From Trochalopteron elliotii (taxonomy: Eukaryota; Chordata; Aves; Passeriformes; Leiothrichidae): DNA of 64,000 nt. The stretch's first letter is position 1. Each line of letters begins with the position of its first letter. This document shows positions 23,852-35,010 of this stretch, piece after piece. The position numbers were made by a program, and so were the translations under genes. Under the pieces are notes generated by a model. That model searched no databases, had not been told where the DNA came from, and saw nothing but the letters and a program-made list of their open reading frames with translations. The stretch is from the NCBI GenBank assembly GCA_024734555.1, contig JANPWX010000108.1:1236566-1300565 (forward strand). The letters are read 5' to 3'.

Positions 23852-23945
23852 CCCCTCTTCAAGTGTCTTATGTTTTGATATTATTTGTTGCTTAGGTGAG
23901 AAAGTAGCAGTGACATGATAATTTTAAGCAACATGACAGATCATA

Positions 23946-24075
23946 AATTCACTAAACAGTTTAGGTTGGAAGGAACCTTAAAGATCATCTTGTTCCAACC
24001 CCCCTGCTGTTGAAAGGGGTACCTTCCACTAGATCAGGTTGCTCAGAGCTCCATCCAACCTGGCCTTGAATGCTG
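23946..24075 (-). mobile_element. CR1 LINE 3' tail fragment, minus strand
   Basis: The plus strand reads GGTTGGAAGGAACCTTAAAG, then GATCATCTTGTTCCAACCCC, then CCTTCCACTAGATCAGGTTG and CCATCCAACCTGGCC. This is the CR1 3' untranslated region in reverse. The terminal octamer units (AATTCACTAAACAGTT) are decayed. It is truncated at about 24075, where an A-rich tract begins. Confidence 0.9.
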
Positions 24076-24296
24076 TTGCACAAAAATAAACCCAAGCAAA
24101 ACAAAACCCAAAAATCAAACCAAACAAAAAACAAACAAAAACCCCCAACCAAACAAACAAAAAAAAAAACCCAAAAAAGTAAAATAAGGGGGAAAAAAAA
24201 GAAAAAAAGAAAAAAAGAAAAAAAAGAAAAAAGAAAAAAGAAAAAAAGAAAAAAAAGAAAAAAAGAAAAAATAAACCCAAACAACAAGCAACCCTA
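24076..24296. repeat. A-rich low-complexity tract: (CAAAC)-like, then polypurine (GAAAAAA)n
   Basis: The left half is A with short C-runs. The right half, 24186-24271, is 86 bases with no pyrimidine on the plus strand, made of G-interrupted A-runs. Frames here give Lys-rich or Phe-rich peptides on either strand; these are artefacts of composition. Confidence 0.95.
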
Positions 24297-27200
24297 AAAA
24301 GCACAAAAGTTATAATCTGATTTTTAAACCTATGTATGCATATTTTTGACATTTCTTTAATAAAGCAATTGATGTTTAATACAGAGATTAAAAAAAAATC
24401 AACTCCCATCACATTCATCTGTTCTTCTCAAGTGTTTTTAGTTCTAATAAAATTTTAAGCTATTTTAACTGGGTTCAGTATTTTCTATTTTGATACAAAT
24501 TAAGCTTTTGGTCCTTATTCTGGGTTTATGATTCAGTTATGAAATCAAAATATGAAATCAATTTCTGAATTAAGGAAATTGGGGCAAGGATTTTATAACA
24601 TGTATTCTTTTGAGAGAAAAATATGGAAAAAAACCTCAAAAAGACTTTGATCATGCTGGTCTATTTTTTTGTGTTTTCAAACACAGCTTTCAGAAGAAAG
24701 GCATAGAAATTAATTTTATATGACAGAAACAGAAATTCTTTCTTTCCCTTGATGCATATAGAGCTCTTACAGTGAATGAAAGGCTTCCACTTTTGTGTCT
24801 ACTGAAATTCAAAATGAACTTTTTTTTTTTACTTTAAAGTTATTGATTTAATCAAAAATACAAGTTTGAATGAAAGTATTAGTTTTGCTGAATATGGAGA
24901 ATTGTACTAATCAGCAAATGCTCACTTCTTGACTTAAAATGTGTTAATAAAATAAGAGAAGTATTTCTCTCATTTAGAAATAATGGTGTACTGGAGAGGT
25001 GGCCTTCAACTGAAAAACAGTTAGTCTTACAATACTAATTGTAAGATGGTGCTTAAACTACCACCATCAACAAAAATATGTAGTGCTTTTGTTATCTGAA
25101 GGTACCTATTTCTCCTTATGCTCCACAGGGAGAATCTAGGTGATTTGGGGAAGACATATAACCCTTAGATGGCTCAGAGGGACAGAATGAATGCTTGTTT
25201 GGCTGTCAGGTTGCTGCTGAGAATGTATTTGGATCTGTTTCTTTAAATATTCATCAATCCTCAAAATGGCTTCCTGTGGGAGACATTAATTTGCTTCTTT
25301 CTGGACATATGCAATTAATTTTGAACAACCTTTGGTAAAAGGTTGTTTCTGGGGTATTCTGACCAAAAGCAGAAAAGTAAATTTATTTGTCTACAGTCCT
25401 GAGTATAAAAAGGGAAAGAAGACAGATTATGTACAAGCTGCCCAAGAATCTAAATTATTACCTGGCTTGCCAGCATCTGCCTGTGCTGACTCCTATGCAA
25501 CAAGTCTTGCTGTTTAACTGCTGTTTCTCAGGTTTCCAAAGAAAGCTGGCACTGCCCATGGACCAAACCAAGGCAAAGCAAGTAGAAAACTTTGAAAAGA
25601 CAGATGTAGTTAAAATCAGGTTTGCAAAAAGTAAATGCTAAGGTAACCTAAACTAGGTATGCCAGTAGGTCTTCAACTGATATCTGTGTATGGATATGGT
25701 AGATGAACTCTCAGAGAGACAGACAGACAGACAGATGGGTAATTTCCTTATCCATCATGCAAATATAATAAACTGATCAGCTTTCTTTCAAAATCCGTAC
25801 AGGATTATGTGATCTGAGAAAGTGCATTAAGCTTCACCAAGAAAACTAATTGTTGAGGGTGGTTATAGCAAAGAAAGGAAGATCAGAAACATTTCTGAGG
25901 AATCTGAGATAGTTCTTGAGAGGATTTCTCAGTTGTAAAATGCAAAGGAAAATAAGAAAAAAAGTTGCAGTCTATTTCCGTAATGTTCTTGATAGAATGA
26001 CTTCCTTTTTATGTACGCAATGACCTGAGACAAGTAGTCATGCTTTCTGCTCACTAGTGATTATAGTTGCACAGTGTAAATATCTGATCATAAATAGTGT
26101 GTTATTTCACACTAATGCTTTATAGATTGTCTCATGTGATTAGTACTCAAAAAGCTCATTACCTGCTTGATATCTTTTTCTGCAGCTATTCTAACATCAA
26201 ATCTGTAGTGAACTGCAAACAGAGCAACAGTAGTGATTTTGCTTTTTTACTCAAGTTGTGTATTTTTCTCATTCCTGATTTCTCAGCTGGCAAAAGGATT
26301 GAATTCTGCTACAATGTAGAGGTAATTTTATCACATAATTGACTGCCGACTTCTCTATTAACCTGATAAAAACACTGCCATGCTGAAATGCAGTTCAAAT
26401 GAACCTTTGCAGATTTGATTTTTCTGAGACACCCACATTTTCTACAGGTTCTACTATATCAAACTACTTGTTAAAATTTTAAGAATCTTAACCCTGAATA
26501 ACAGTCAGCTGGTATGGAATTAAATAAAAGTAATTTCGAAGGTTTTAGGTAGAGGAAGAGAAGTCCTGACTTAAAATCCTGATTGATTCCAAAATTAGGA
26601 TATTTACAGGATGAATTATAGTAAATGTACTATTCCAATTATTTCCTCCACTGTTCCTTTTTCTTTTGTTTTTGGTTTTCCTTTTCTCCCTGGGGAGACT
26701 TTAAAAATATGCTTGAATGTATATCAGTGCAACTCCAGGTGAAAGATGCAAGTTGAAAATATTTAATTATAAGCATTTCTACAGAAGTGTAGTTTTTGTA
26801 GTAACTTGTGCAAATACCCAGGAGAGACAGCCTCCATATCCTTCAATAGTCATGATGTGATTTGTTAATCTTCTTGGAATAGGGAAGTGAAATTTCAGGA
26901 ATGAGATTTTAAGGGAATGAAGACATTATTTCTCAGTATTTGAGGCTCTGTTTCTGTGGCTATGTGTCAAGATTAAAATGTTAATTCTAGACTGCATTAA
27001 ATGACTTTGCCATCATGGTACCAATGAGAAGGAGGGTATCTCTTTTTTTTCTGGAGATACTTAAAATGTTTGTTTACCATACAAAGACATCTATGCCAAC
27101 TACCAGGTTTGTGTGTTCTTATCTATAGGAACAGCCTAAAAGGGAGACCTAATTTCAGTTCTGAAAGCAGTACAATTCTTTGTGCTTGGATCGTAAACTC

Positions 27201-27346
27201 TTGCCTATTAGAAGTTTAATTAAGGTCCTTTATGTATCATACTACAACTCATACTCTATTACTGTATGTTGAGATGAAGGTGGATCAAGCATCTTTCTGT
27301 GCCACAAGTGGCTCAGATATTCCTTCCTGCCTATTTGACAGGCATT
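24297..27346. other. AT-rich stretch with no recognisable gene
   Basis: No gene or element recognised. A short (AGAC)n run of about 4.5 units lies at 25717-25734. Frames at 25332-25517, 25387-25641 and 26097-26342 (plus) have no recognisable domain and overlap one another. Confidence 0.55.
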
Positions 27347-27964
27347 TGTTATGGCTTAGACTGGGATAGAGGTAATTTCTTCCCAGTAGCTGGTATAGTG
27401 CTCTGTTTTGGATTCAGTGTAAAAATAATATTGCTAACACTGATGTTGTGGTGCTAAGTAATGTTCATGCTGTGTCAAGAACATTTTTTGTACTCATGCC
27501 CTGCCAGTCAGGAGGTACAAAAAAGAAAAGGAAAAAACAGCAACAAAAAAAGAGCACTGGGAGGCACCACAGCGGGGACAGATGACCTGAACTTGCTAAA
27601 AGGATATTCCACACCATGGAACAGCGTGTCCATTTTACAAACTGGGAAGCTACTTGGAAAGGGAACAGATTGGGGTTCAGGGATGAAGGCTGGTGTTGGC
27701 CAGCAGGTGGTGATAAACTGTGTCATGCATCACTTGCTTATTTGGGTGTGTTTTTTTATTTTTATTATAATTATTGTTATTTATTGTTAACTATTATTAT
27801 TATTATTAAATTTTACTTTGTTTCAATTATTAAACTGTTTATATCTCAGCCTACAGGTTTTAACTTTTGATTCTCCTCTGCATTCCACTGGGGAGGATGG
27901 GGAGAAGGGCGGTGACTGAGGGGCTGCATGGTGCTTAGTTGCCAGCTGAGCTTATAATGCAACA
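27347..27964 (+). mobile_element. ERVL-type solo LTR, full length, plus strand
   Basis: Starts TGTTATGGCTTAGACTGGGA and ends in ...TTGCCAGCTGAGCTT, then ...GCAACA. In order it shows the AGTAGCTGGTATAGTGCTCT block, GGGACAGATGACCTGAACTT, AAGGATATTCCACACCATGG, an AT-rich low-complexity part (27750-27810), TATTAAACTGTTTATATCTC, the CATTCCACTGGGGAGGATGG block and GCATGGTGCTTAGTTGCC. This is the same family, in the opposite direction, as the copies ending at 22196 and 33894. Flanks GCATT and GCATC agree at four of five bases, fitting the 5-bp duplication of ERVL-type integration. No internal viral genes are present. Confidence 0.88.
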
Positions 27965-27969
27965 GCATC

Positions 27970-30900
27970 AAAGTCAAAATCAGCCTTTGGTTGTTTTTGA
28001 ATGAGTGGCTATTTCTAAAGAGACCCCAGCAAAGAGGTTTTTCACCACACACGCACAGCAGTCGGAGTGTTGGAGGTGGCATGACAGGCAACTGCAGAGA
28101 ACTGTGCTCAACCAGCAAAATCCCTATTTGGACAAATTAGCTTCCAGGGTGTGTTTGTCCCTATTTTCCATCATTTCAGGCTAATGGTGGTAACATTAAG
28201 CTGCAGGAGATCTCCTCACCCTATTGCCTTTGTTTGCTGAATATCTTGTGGTACAGGTGTTATCTTTGGGAAGCCTTTTTTTTTTCTTTCTTTCCAGTGA
28301 TGAATACCTTTATGTGGGTAAAACACTTTCCCTTTTGTGTACTCTTGCTATTAATATTGCTGTTGTTACTGTGCTTTTAGGAAATTATTTCAACTAATAA
28401 TATCTCATTTATTGTCTCCTCCTTACCAAAAAGTGTCGCTGGAGTGGCTTATTTGAACTTTAATTTTCCTGCTGGGTTCAAACCCAGCATACAAAAGTAG
28501 AAAAATTAACCTGTGGATCTTGAGAATGGTCTTTTGTGTGTTTTGCCTGTCTTTATGTTAGTCATGTTTGGGTGTCTTTATGCAGAGAATAACTGACTCT
28601 ACAAGAGGAATATACATTAAAAAAAAGATATAGATTAATCACTGTCTAGAATCTATATATAAATTATATAGAAGATTATTCACTGTCTAGCATCCACAAA
28701 AGATACATAAGAATTACCAGATATTTGAGTAAGCACTTGTGTGCCCTTCATTTCAATAGACAAAGCATCCAAAGAGCTGTCAGCCTTGTGGTTTCCACAG
28801 GGGATTCACTGTGCCAGAGGACTACCTTGGGCCTCTGATTGTAACTCCACCAATGGCATCAACATCTCCTGGCTGGGATCCCGTCATCTTTTCTGCCCTG
28901 TCTTTGCCTGTTAGGTCTCATGCCTTTCCATGCTGATATTTTCCCTTCTGAATCCTTGAGCCACAGACGATCTCACTTAGGCACTCTCATCCCTAATTCT
29001 CTCCTTTCTCATCTCTGTACAGTTTTTCTCATAGCACTGTGAGCACAGTTTATATAGTTAGTCCAGACCAGGGCTGCTGTCAGTGCTTTGGTACATGAAT
29101 AGCTAAATCCCTAGGAGAGGGCAGTTTAGAGCACTAGAAACAGATGATTAAAATGAGAAAGTGGTTGGTAAAAGGAAAGTGGTCCTTACCCACACTTCAA
29201 CTTACTTTTCATGTGAAAACAGATTAATTAATTACAGATGACTGTTTTAAGGAGGTGATTCCTAGTTTCACATTTGGAGTGGACAGAAACTTGTGACTAG
29301 TTTGATAGGTCTTATAGTCCTGGTTCAGTTGACTCAGCTTGGAGAGGGTGTTGCATTCCTCTGATCTTGTGTTTGATTTTTCTTCTTAGCAGTATCTATG
29401 CTCAGAGAAGATTTTTTTGATTGCTCTTCAGACATGCATGGCTTTCCCTCTGGATTACTGGGGAAATTTAGACACTTAATTTCAGATCTGTTTTCAAAGG
29501 CTCAGGAGTTACAGCATGATGCCATACAACAGTGGTTCTCTTGATTTCCTATTGGACGTATTCCTGTTTCCTTCAAGAGAGTATCAGAAGCCTCAGAACT
29601 CCCATGTGAGCTGACAGAGAGAGTGAGAGTGAAAAGTCATACAGATTTCCATGAAATGTATTGTGGCACTTCCAGGAGGGAAGAAGCATTTCAACAAAGT
29701 TACACTAACACTAACACTGTCGGTCACTATTTTTTTTTACAGTGAGAACTTTCTAAATTCTCAGGCACTAGAGGTGTATTTTCAACAGGTGAAGGTGAGA
29801 AGTGTCCCTGATCCTGGCTGAGGCACTTGACCCAGACAAAACAGGTGTCAGTCATTTAAACTGTTGTGGTGAGAGAGGAAAAAAAACAAAAAAAACCCAC
29901 AGAAAATCCCACACCTTAATGAAATAGCTTCAAAACTAAACTGAGATTTTGCAGCTCCTTTCCAAGTCAGCAAACTGTATAAAGTGTGAGTAGAAAGTCA
30001 ACATTGTTAATAACTGCATGCAACTCCTTTGACTGCTGTTGCAACCCTCATGACACTAATTCTTGCTAGCTGTTCTTAGCAATACATTACTGAATCAGGC
30101 TGCAGTGTGAGATATCCAGGGCTGGAAACAGGGCCCAGGCGCACAGCTAACAGGCTGGCTGCTGTAGAACAGCTGCATTGTATTTTGAAAGCTGTGGTTA
30201 CAGTTTGTCTGTGTGGACTGAGTGTAGTACACTAATTTTCTAGACCTCCTGCACCTCTGTAACACTAAATAAGCACACAATTTTAAATTTTTACTTGTAC
30301 AGTGAGAAAAAGGATTCCCCAGATTTTTTTTTCCTTCTTCTTTTTTCAAGATGATTGATTGGTTGTAAATGACAGCTTCTACTTTTTGAAGAAATAGAGA
30401 TTAGAAATAAGTAAAAAGATATAACATGGTGAGATAGTGCCATGAAAATAATACAGTAATGGATTTAAGAAAATTTGTGTTTCAATATCTGGAGATAATT
30501 ACAAAATAAATTGCTTTAAAATATTTTTTGTCATATAAATTGTTAAATATTTTCGTTGTGAGAATTTGCTGAACAATGAGGGCTTAATGCTTTGCAAGGA
30601 GTGTATTTTTCATAGTTATTATTAGTGAATTTCTATTATGTATTATTTTAATATTTTCCATTATGATCAATAAGCTTCATTGTGAACTGTGGACTTTAGG
30701 TCTGACAACAGATAATGTATCAGTTAATATAATAATAATGTCCATAAGTTTGATGAATAATGAAAAAATATGTAATTAGGAAAATGGTGGTTTAAATTTT
30801 TCAAGCATTCTGAAAAGTCATACTACTTTCCAAGAAGGTTCATAAGAAATAAATAAACATACAAGATTTTAGATAGTTCAGGCCCATTGTTTTGCACTTC

Positions 30901-31629
30901 TTTTTTTAAAATCCTTCATATTTTGTTATACAAAATAGCCTTTTAAGCAATTAGTTACTTTTAATGTCTTCGTTTTCATTTAAGTGCTCAACAATCAAGA
31001 TAATTAGAATTAATTCGGCATTGTCATATTACGTTAATGGCAAATCTGCCTCTTATCACTAGCATCCTGCAGGCACAGTGTTATCAGAGAAATATGACTC
31101 GTCCACTTTATCACTTTAACCAAATGGATATAAACCAGTAGGAACTGGCATCTTCCCAATACAAATTTATGCAATTTCGTGATGAAGAATTGTCTCTTAA
31201 GTGCTGTATCTTTGTGCTTCAATTCAATTTTTGAGTTCCTTCACAGCTCATAAAAAGACTGCCTTTTAACAATTAATTTTGTTCATATTAATTTGTGGGG
31301 TAGATCTGCTTAGTTCTATTTCACATAAATAGAATAGTTGCATACAGAATCTGATTGAGTTCAAGCACTGTTTGCCTGGCAGCGTAAAGTGACTGTTTTT
31401 TTTCCACTGTATTTGTTAAGTGCAAATGGTAAAAGAAGCTGAAGTATATTTTCAGGAGGAAAGTGTCTTGTTCAGCTAAAAAGAAGTAGCATCTTCCCTG
31501 CAGATCTTCACTACAAATGTATACCACATGTAAGTCACTCTTGGAAATAAGGATGTACTGAATGCCCTAAGGAGGATGCAACAGCTGCTCCTCAGAAGCA
31601 TATTTTACTTGTCCAGTGGCCAGAGAAGG
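27970..31629. other. Stretch with no recognisable gene
   Basis: No gene recognised. A GC-richer, pyrimidine-rich patch near 28750-29050 does not match any element I know. The DNA near 28625-28695 repeats the word ACTGTCTAG in similar surroundings, a small local duplication. 30480-31330 is very AT-rich with preserved CpGs and homeodomain-type words and is listed as a candidate conserved noncoding element. The minus-strand frame at 30095-30349 is unremarkable. Confidence 0.5.
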
Positions 31630-31653
31630 AAAAAAAAAAAAAAAAAAAAAAAA
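31630..31653. repeat. Poly-A run (24 A)
   Basis: Twenty-four uninterrupted A residues followed by GCTCATTC. It could be the tail of a retroposed transcript, but the sequence to its left (about 31540-31629) is not one I recognise and I see no target-site duplication. Confidence 0.95.
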
Positions 31654-31930
31654 GCTCATTCATTTAGACTGATGTTCTTATTAGCAGCATAGTGATACCA
31701 TAGATATTAAACAGCTTTTGCTTTGTGTTCAACTTTTGGTTAAAGCCAAGTCCATAAATCACAGCTACCTGTTTCTGATGCTAGTCCCTGCAGTTTCCAT
31801 TCATTAGGGTTATCATGACCTTATCTCTTTAACTTCTGTGATTACTTCACTGTGATTACTTAATTCAGATTTTTCAGTGCAATACATTCTTATGGCAAGA
31901 TTGGCTTTGTCAAGGAAGCAAGAGAAAAAA
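31654..31930. other. AT-rich stretch with no recognisable gene
   Basis: Nothing recognised. TGTGATTACTT occurs twice near 31837-31861. Confidence 0.55.
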
Positions 31931-31970
31931 TCAAAAGTTATTCAAAATTATTCAAAATTATTCAAAATTA
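31931..31970. repeat. 10-bp tandem repeat, about four copies
   Basis: TTCAAAATTA is repeated three times exactly (31941-31970), preceded by a diverged copy (TCAAAAGTTA). Confidence 0.92.
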
Positions 31971-32769
31971 TTTCTGGTTTAGAAATCCCGAATAAAAAGT
32001 CCCATTTGCCACAGGTACTGTCATAAATAGTGTGTTTGGAGCATGCTAGGCTTGCTGCTTGTGTACAGACCCACAATGTCACATGTGCACTGTGTACTGA
32101 AGTTTCCCAGGAGCAGGAAGCTCAGTATGCCTATGCTGCAAAGTTAATCTTTACATGCATAGTGAATATGTCTGGAAATTTTGGACATTCCAGCTGGGGG
32201 CACAAACTTCTTCAGTTCCCAGACAGAGAAAATTTCTTGACAGAAAAGGGAGGACATGTCTGAGGAAATCCAGATGTACTCTGGCTCTAGTTAAGATTGA
32301 AATGAAAGCTGAAAATACCCAAAACTGCCAGTATCAGTGTTTAGCTACTTTCTCCTTCTTTGGGAAAACAAAGTAAACTCACTGTATTTTAAAAAAATAC
32401 AATGCTAAATTATCTTACATACTATTTCCCTGTTCCTGACAAAAATTTTCTGAGTGGTCTTACACTTCTCTGCCTCTGCTATATCCCAGCCACACTTTTC
32501 TCTTAACCCACGTGTTTTAAGAGTGCTTATTAAAAGTCTGTCATAATATTTCTGAAATTTTTTCAATTTGTTCTTATTAAATTATTGTTTAAATGACTTC
32601 TTAAAATAATTCTATTTTAAATTCTTTTCTTTAATATTTTTACTCATTTCTTGTTTTGTTACTTTCAAACAAGTGTAAAGGAGAATTTTAGATGATTTTA
32701 GAATGATTAGTTAACCTAGCCTACCTTTAAGAATAGTGTAACTTGATTTATCATAGTCTGAACATGCTG
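31971..32769. other. Stretch with no recognisable gene
   Basis: Nothing recognised. Overlapping plus-strand frames at 32030-32263 and 32155-32376 have no recognisable domain. Confidence 0.55.
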
Positions 32770-33605
32770 ATGCGTTTGAAGGAACACTCATTAACTTAGT
32801 GGAACAGGTCCTAAAGGAGATGACTTGGAAAGATGCCCTCTTTGTCCCCTGTTTGTCACCAGACAGGATCTCGTGAGCAAAGTGCGGATTGGCGGCCATC
32901 TTGGTCACAATGACCACAAAGAAATAGAGTTTATAATCTCTTTTGACAAAAGAAAAAATGACAGCAAAACCTCAGCTCTGGACATGAGAAGAGCAGACTT
33001 TGGTCTGCTCAGGGAATTACAAAGTAAGGTTCCCTGGGAAAATATTTTTGCAGATGCAGGTACATCTGTTTGTCACTTTTTAAACATCGTCTCCTAAGGG
33101 CACAGGACCAGGCAACTCCCAAATGTCAGAAATAAAGCAGGTTAGGCAGAAGGATGTGTTGGCTAAGCAGGAATCTCCTCTTGAAAACAAGGCAAAAAGG
33201 GAGATGTATGCCCAATGGAAGCAAGGTTGGGTGACATGGAAAGAACACAGAGATGCTGATTGCCACTGCAATGAAAAATTTGTGAGCCACAGCTCAGATG
33301 GAGTTGATGCTGGCCACCTGTCCACTGTGGGGGACAATTAAAAGAGGGTTTTTTGAAATATATTAATGGCAATAGGCAGAGTAAAAATAGTATAAACCAG
33401 TTACAGGATGAGGATGGTCAACTCACAAACAGGGACACGGCCAAAGCAGAGGTATTTAATTCATTCTTTGACTGCATCTTTAGCATGCATGACAGATCAA
33501 GAGAGTCTCAGTGCCCTGAGCTGGAGGATCATGACTGTGTGAACGATAAACTCCCAGCTAACCTTGAACTTGCGAGGGATCTGCTGCTCCAGCTGGATTG
33601 TACAA
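32770..33605 (+). mobile_element. CR1 LINE, broken ORF2 fragment
   Basis: Several frames together give a CR1 ORF2 fragment. LVSKVRIGGHLGHNDHKEIE (about 32870) is the end of the endonuclease domain, with NDH where the family has the catalytic SDH. SALDMRRADFGLLRELQSKV follows at about 32970, then the linker (YAQWKQGWVTWKEHRDADCH near 33210) and the start of reverse transcriptase (LQDEDGQLTNRDTAKAEVFN near 33400, QCPELEDHDC near 33510, ending DLLLQLD). At least two frameshifts and stops break it. It belongs to a different CR1 subfamily from the copy at 18797. It stops at about 33605, where an LTR begins. Confidence 0.92.
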
Positions 33606-33617
33606 AACTGTGGCACT

Positions 33618-33894
33618 CCTCACTTTACACACTGAGCAAGATATAACAGTCTGGAATATCCCTTTGGTCAGTTTGTCCCAGCTGTGTCTCCCAGCTGTGT
33701 CTCCCAGCCTCCACCCTTCTTGCCAGCACAGCAGCAGGAAAAGCAGAAAAGGCCTTGACTCTGTGTAAGCCCTGCTCAGCAATAACAAAAACATCTCTAT
33801 ATAATCAACACTGTGTTCAGCAAAAATCCAAAACATAGTCTTATACCAGCTAATGTGGAAAAAAAAAACTATATCCCAGTAAAAGAACAGCACA
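33618..33894 (-). mobile_element. ERVL-type LTR, minus strand, U3 part only
   Basis: On the plus strand: TTACACACTGAGCAAGATAT, GGAATATCCCTTTGGTCAGT, GGCCTTGACTCTGTGTAAGC, GCTCAGCAATAACAAAAACA, ATCAACACTGTGTTCAGC and a right end ...ATATCCCAGTAAAAGAACAG. This is the reverse of the first part of the LTR seen complete at 27347-27964. A 13-bp unit, CCCAGCTGTGTCT, is duplicated at 33677-33702. The LTR adjoins a CR1 fragment on its left, and CR1 sequence reappears on its right after a gap. Confidence 0.85.
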
Positions 33895-34054
33895 TATAGT
33901 TTAAAAACAGAAACACGAAATCTAAATTCCTTAATCCTTTGAGGAATTTAAGGAGAAAATCTGGAATTTCATATATATGCCACACTATATATATACTGTA
34001 TATACTCCACTTATTTTCTTAGAAAATTACGTTATTCATATTATTTGTATTCCT
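33895..34054. other. AT-rich spacer
   Basis: Contains a short TATATATA-type stretch near 33970-34005. Otherwise nothing is recognised. Confidence 0.6.
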
Positions 34055-34255
34055 TAGTGGTAAGGCACTAGAAGATGCTGCCCAGCGAAAAGTTGTGGAT
34101 GCCTCATCCTTGGAAGTGTTAAAGCACAAGTTAAATGGATCTTTGAGTAACTTAGTCGAGTGAAAGATGTCCCTGCCTACAGCAGGGGCTTGGAACCAGA
34201 TGACCTGGTAAGGTCCCTTTCAATCCTGGCCATTCTACTATTCTATAGTTATCAT
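34055..34255 (+). mobile_element. CR1 LINE 3' end, plus strand
   Basis: GTTGTGGATGCCTCATCCTT, AGATGTCCCTGCCTACAGCA, ACCAGATGACCTGGTAAGGT and CCTGGCCATTCTACTATTCT are the 3' untranslated region and octamer tail of CR1. It has the same direction as the ORF2 fragment at 32770 and could be the other end of that copy, with the middle lost and an LTR between them. Confidence 0.88.
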
Positions 34256-34799
34256 AACTCTTGCCAACAACAAATATTTTCATATTCCTGACTTCAGACA
34301 TCTTGACACCGCCAATAAGTTTCCATGGTTTAAATACCCATTTAATTGTATTTTGTTTTAATTTTTAGCTTAACACCTGCAATACATATACAGATTTTTC
34401 TGTATGGTATTATAAAAAGATTTGTGTTAGAAAATGTTAGACATATCAACTGAAGTATCTCTTGCATAAATCTCTTAACTGAGTGTATATCTTTATATTC
34501 ATATACAATATCTAATGTCTACAGGGACATCTCAGTACACATTATGCAGATGACTGTTATTTATGGAATGGGATCACTTATTCCCCAGGTGGTTGTAAAA
34601 CTGCAATCTCAGTTTGACAAGAGACAAATTGGTTTAGAGAAAACAAATTATTCTGAAGCCTTTAGAAACCTAAGTGGTGTTGGAGCGTGGTAACATGGTA
34701 AGTAAATCTAGGAGACAATGATTTAATCATTCAAGACCTGTGCATTCACTTCAGCCCCAAACTTGGTGGCCTCTGAAGATCTCACTGAAATTTGTCCTG
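34256..34799. other. AT-rich stretch with no recognisable gene
   Basis: Nothing recognised. The last 50 bases could already be diverged CR1. Confidence 0.55.
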
Positions 34800-35010
34800 T
34801 CCTTCCAAAACTAGATGGACACAGCACTCTAGGTGTGGACTATCACTGCCTTGAAACTATGTGACAGAGCTCACCACTGGCTTATGTCCAGCTTTGCAGT
34901 CTAACAAGACCACCAGCCTTTTCCCCAGAGCTGTGCCTAAATCTCTTCATCCCTGTCTGCAATATTGCAGGAGATTATTCCTTCTTGGGTTCAAACTTTG
35001 CATTTGTCAT
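34800..35010 (-). mobile_element. Old CR1 LINE fragment, minus strand
   Basis: The plus strand GATGGACACAGCACTCTAGG, TTATGTCCAGCTTTGCAGTC, CCACCAGCCTTTTCCCCAGA and a GCATTTGTCATTG end follow the reverse of the CR1 ORF2 C-terminal coding region (GGACACAGTACTCCAGGTGT-type, then CCAAGTCCTTTTC). Divergence is high, indicating an old insertion. No frame remains open. Confidence 0.65.

Noticed and set aside
23257..23862. Overlapping frames of 76-136 codons on both strands
   Set aside because: They lie wholly inside the noncoding solo LTR, and GC-rich composition keeps frames open by chance.
24029..24418. Long frames giving Phe-rich (minus) or Lys-rich (plus) peptides
   Set aside because: They are translations of the A-rich polypurine tract and have no protein-like complexity.
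31540..31653. SINE or processed pseudogene ending in a 24-A tail
   Set aside because: The sequence before the A-run matches no SINE or gene I know and no target-site duplication is visible.
31931..31970. CRISPR-like or other spaced direct repeat array
   Set aside because: The copies are directly adjacent with no spacers and the genome is vertebrate.
9685..34255. Intact endogenous provirus
   Set aside because: No gag, pol or env remnants were recognised next to any LTR; all appear to be solo or truncated LTRs.
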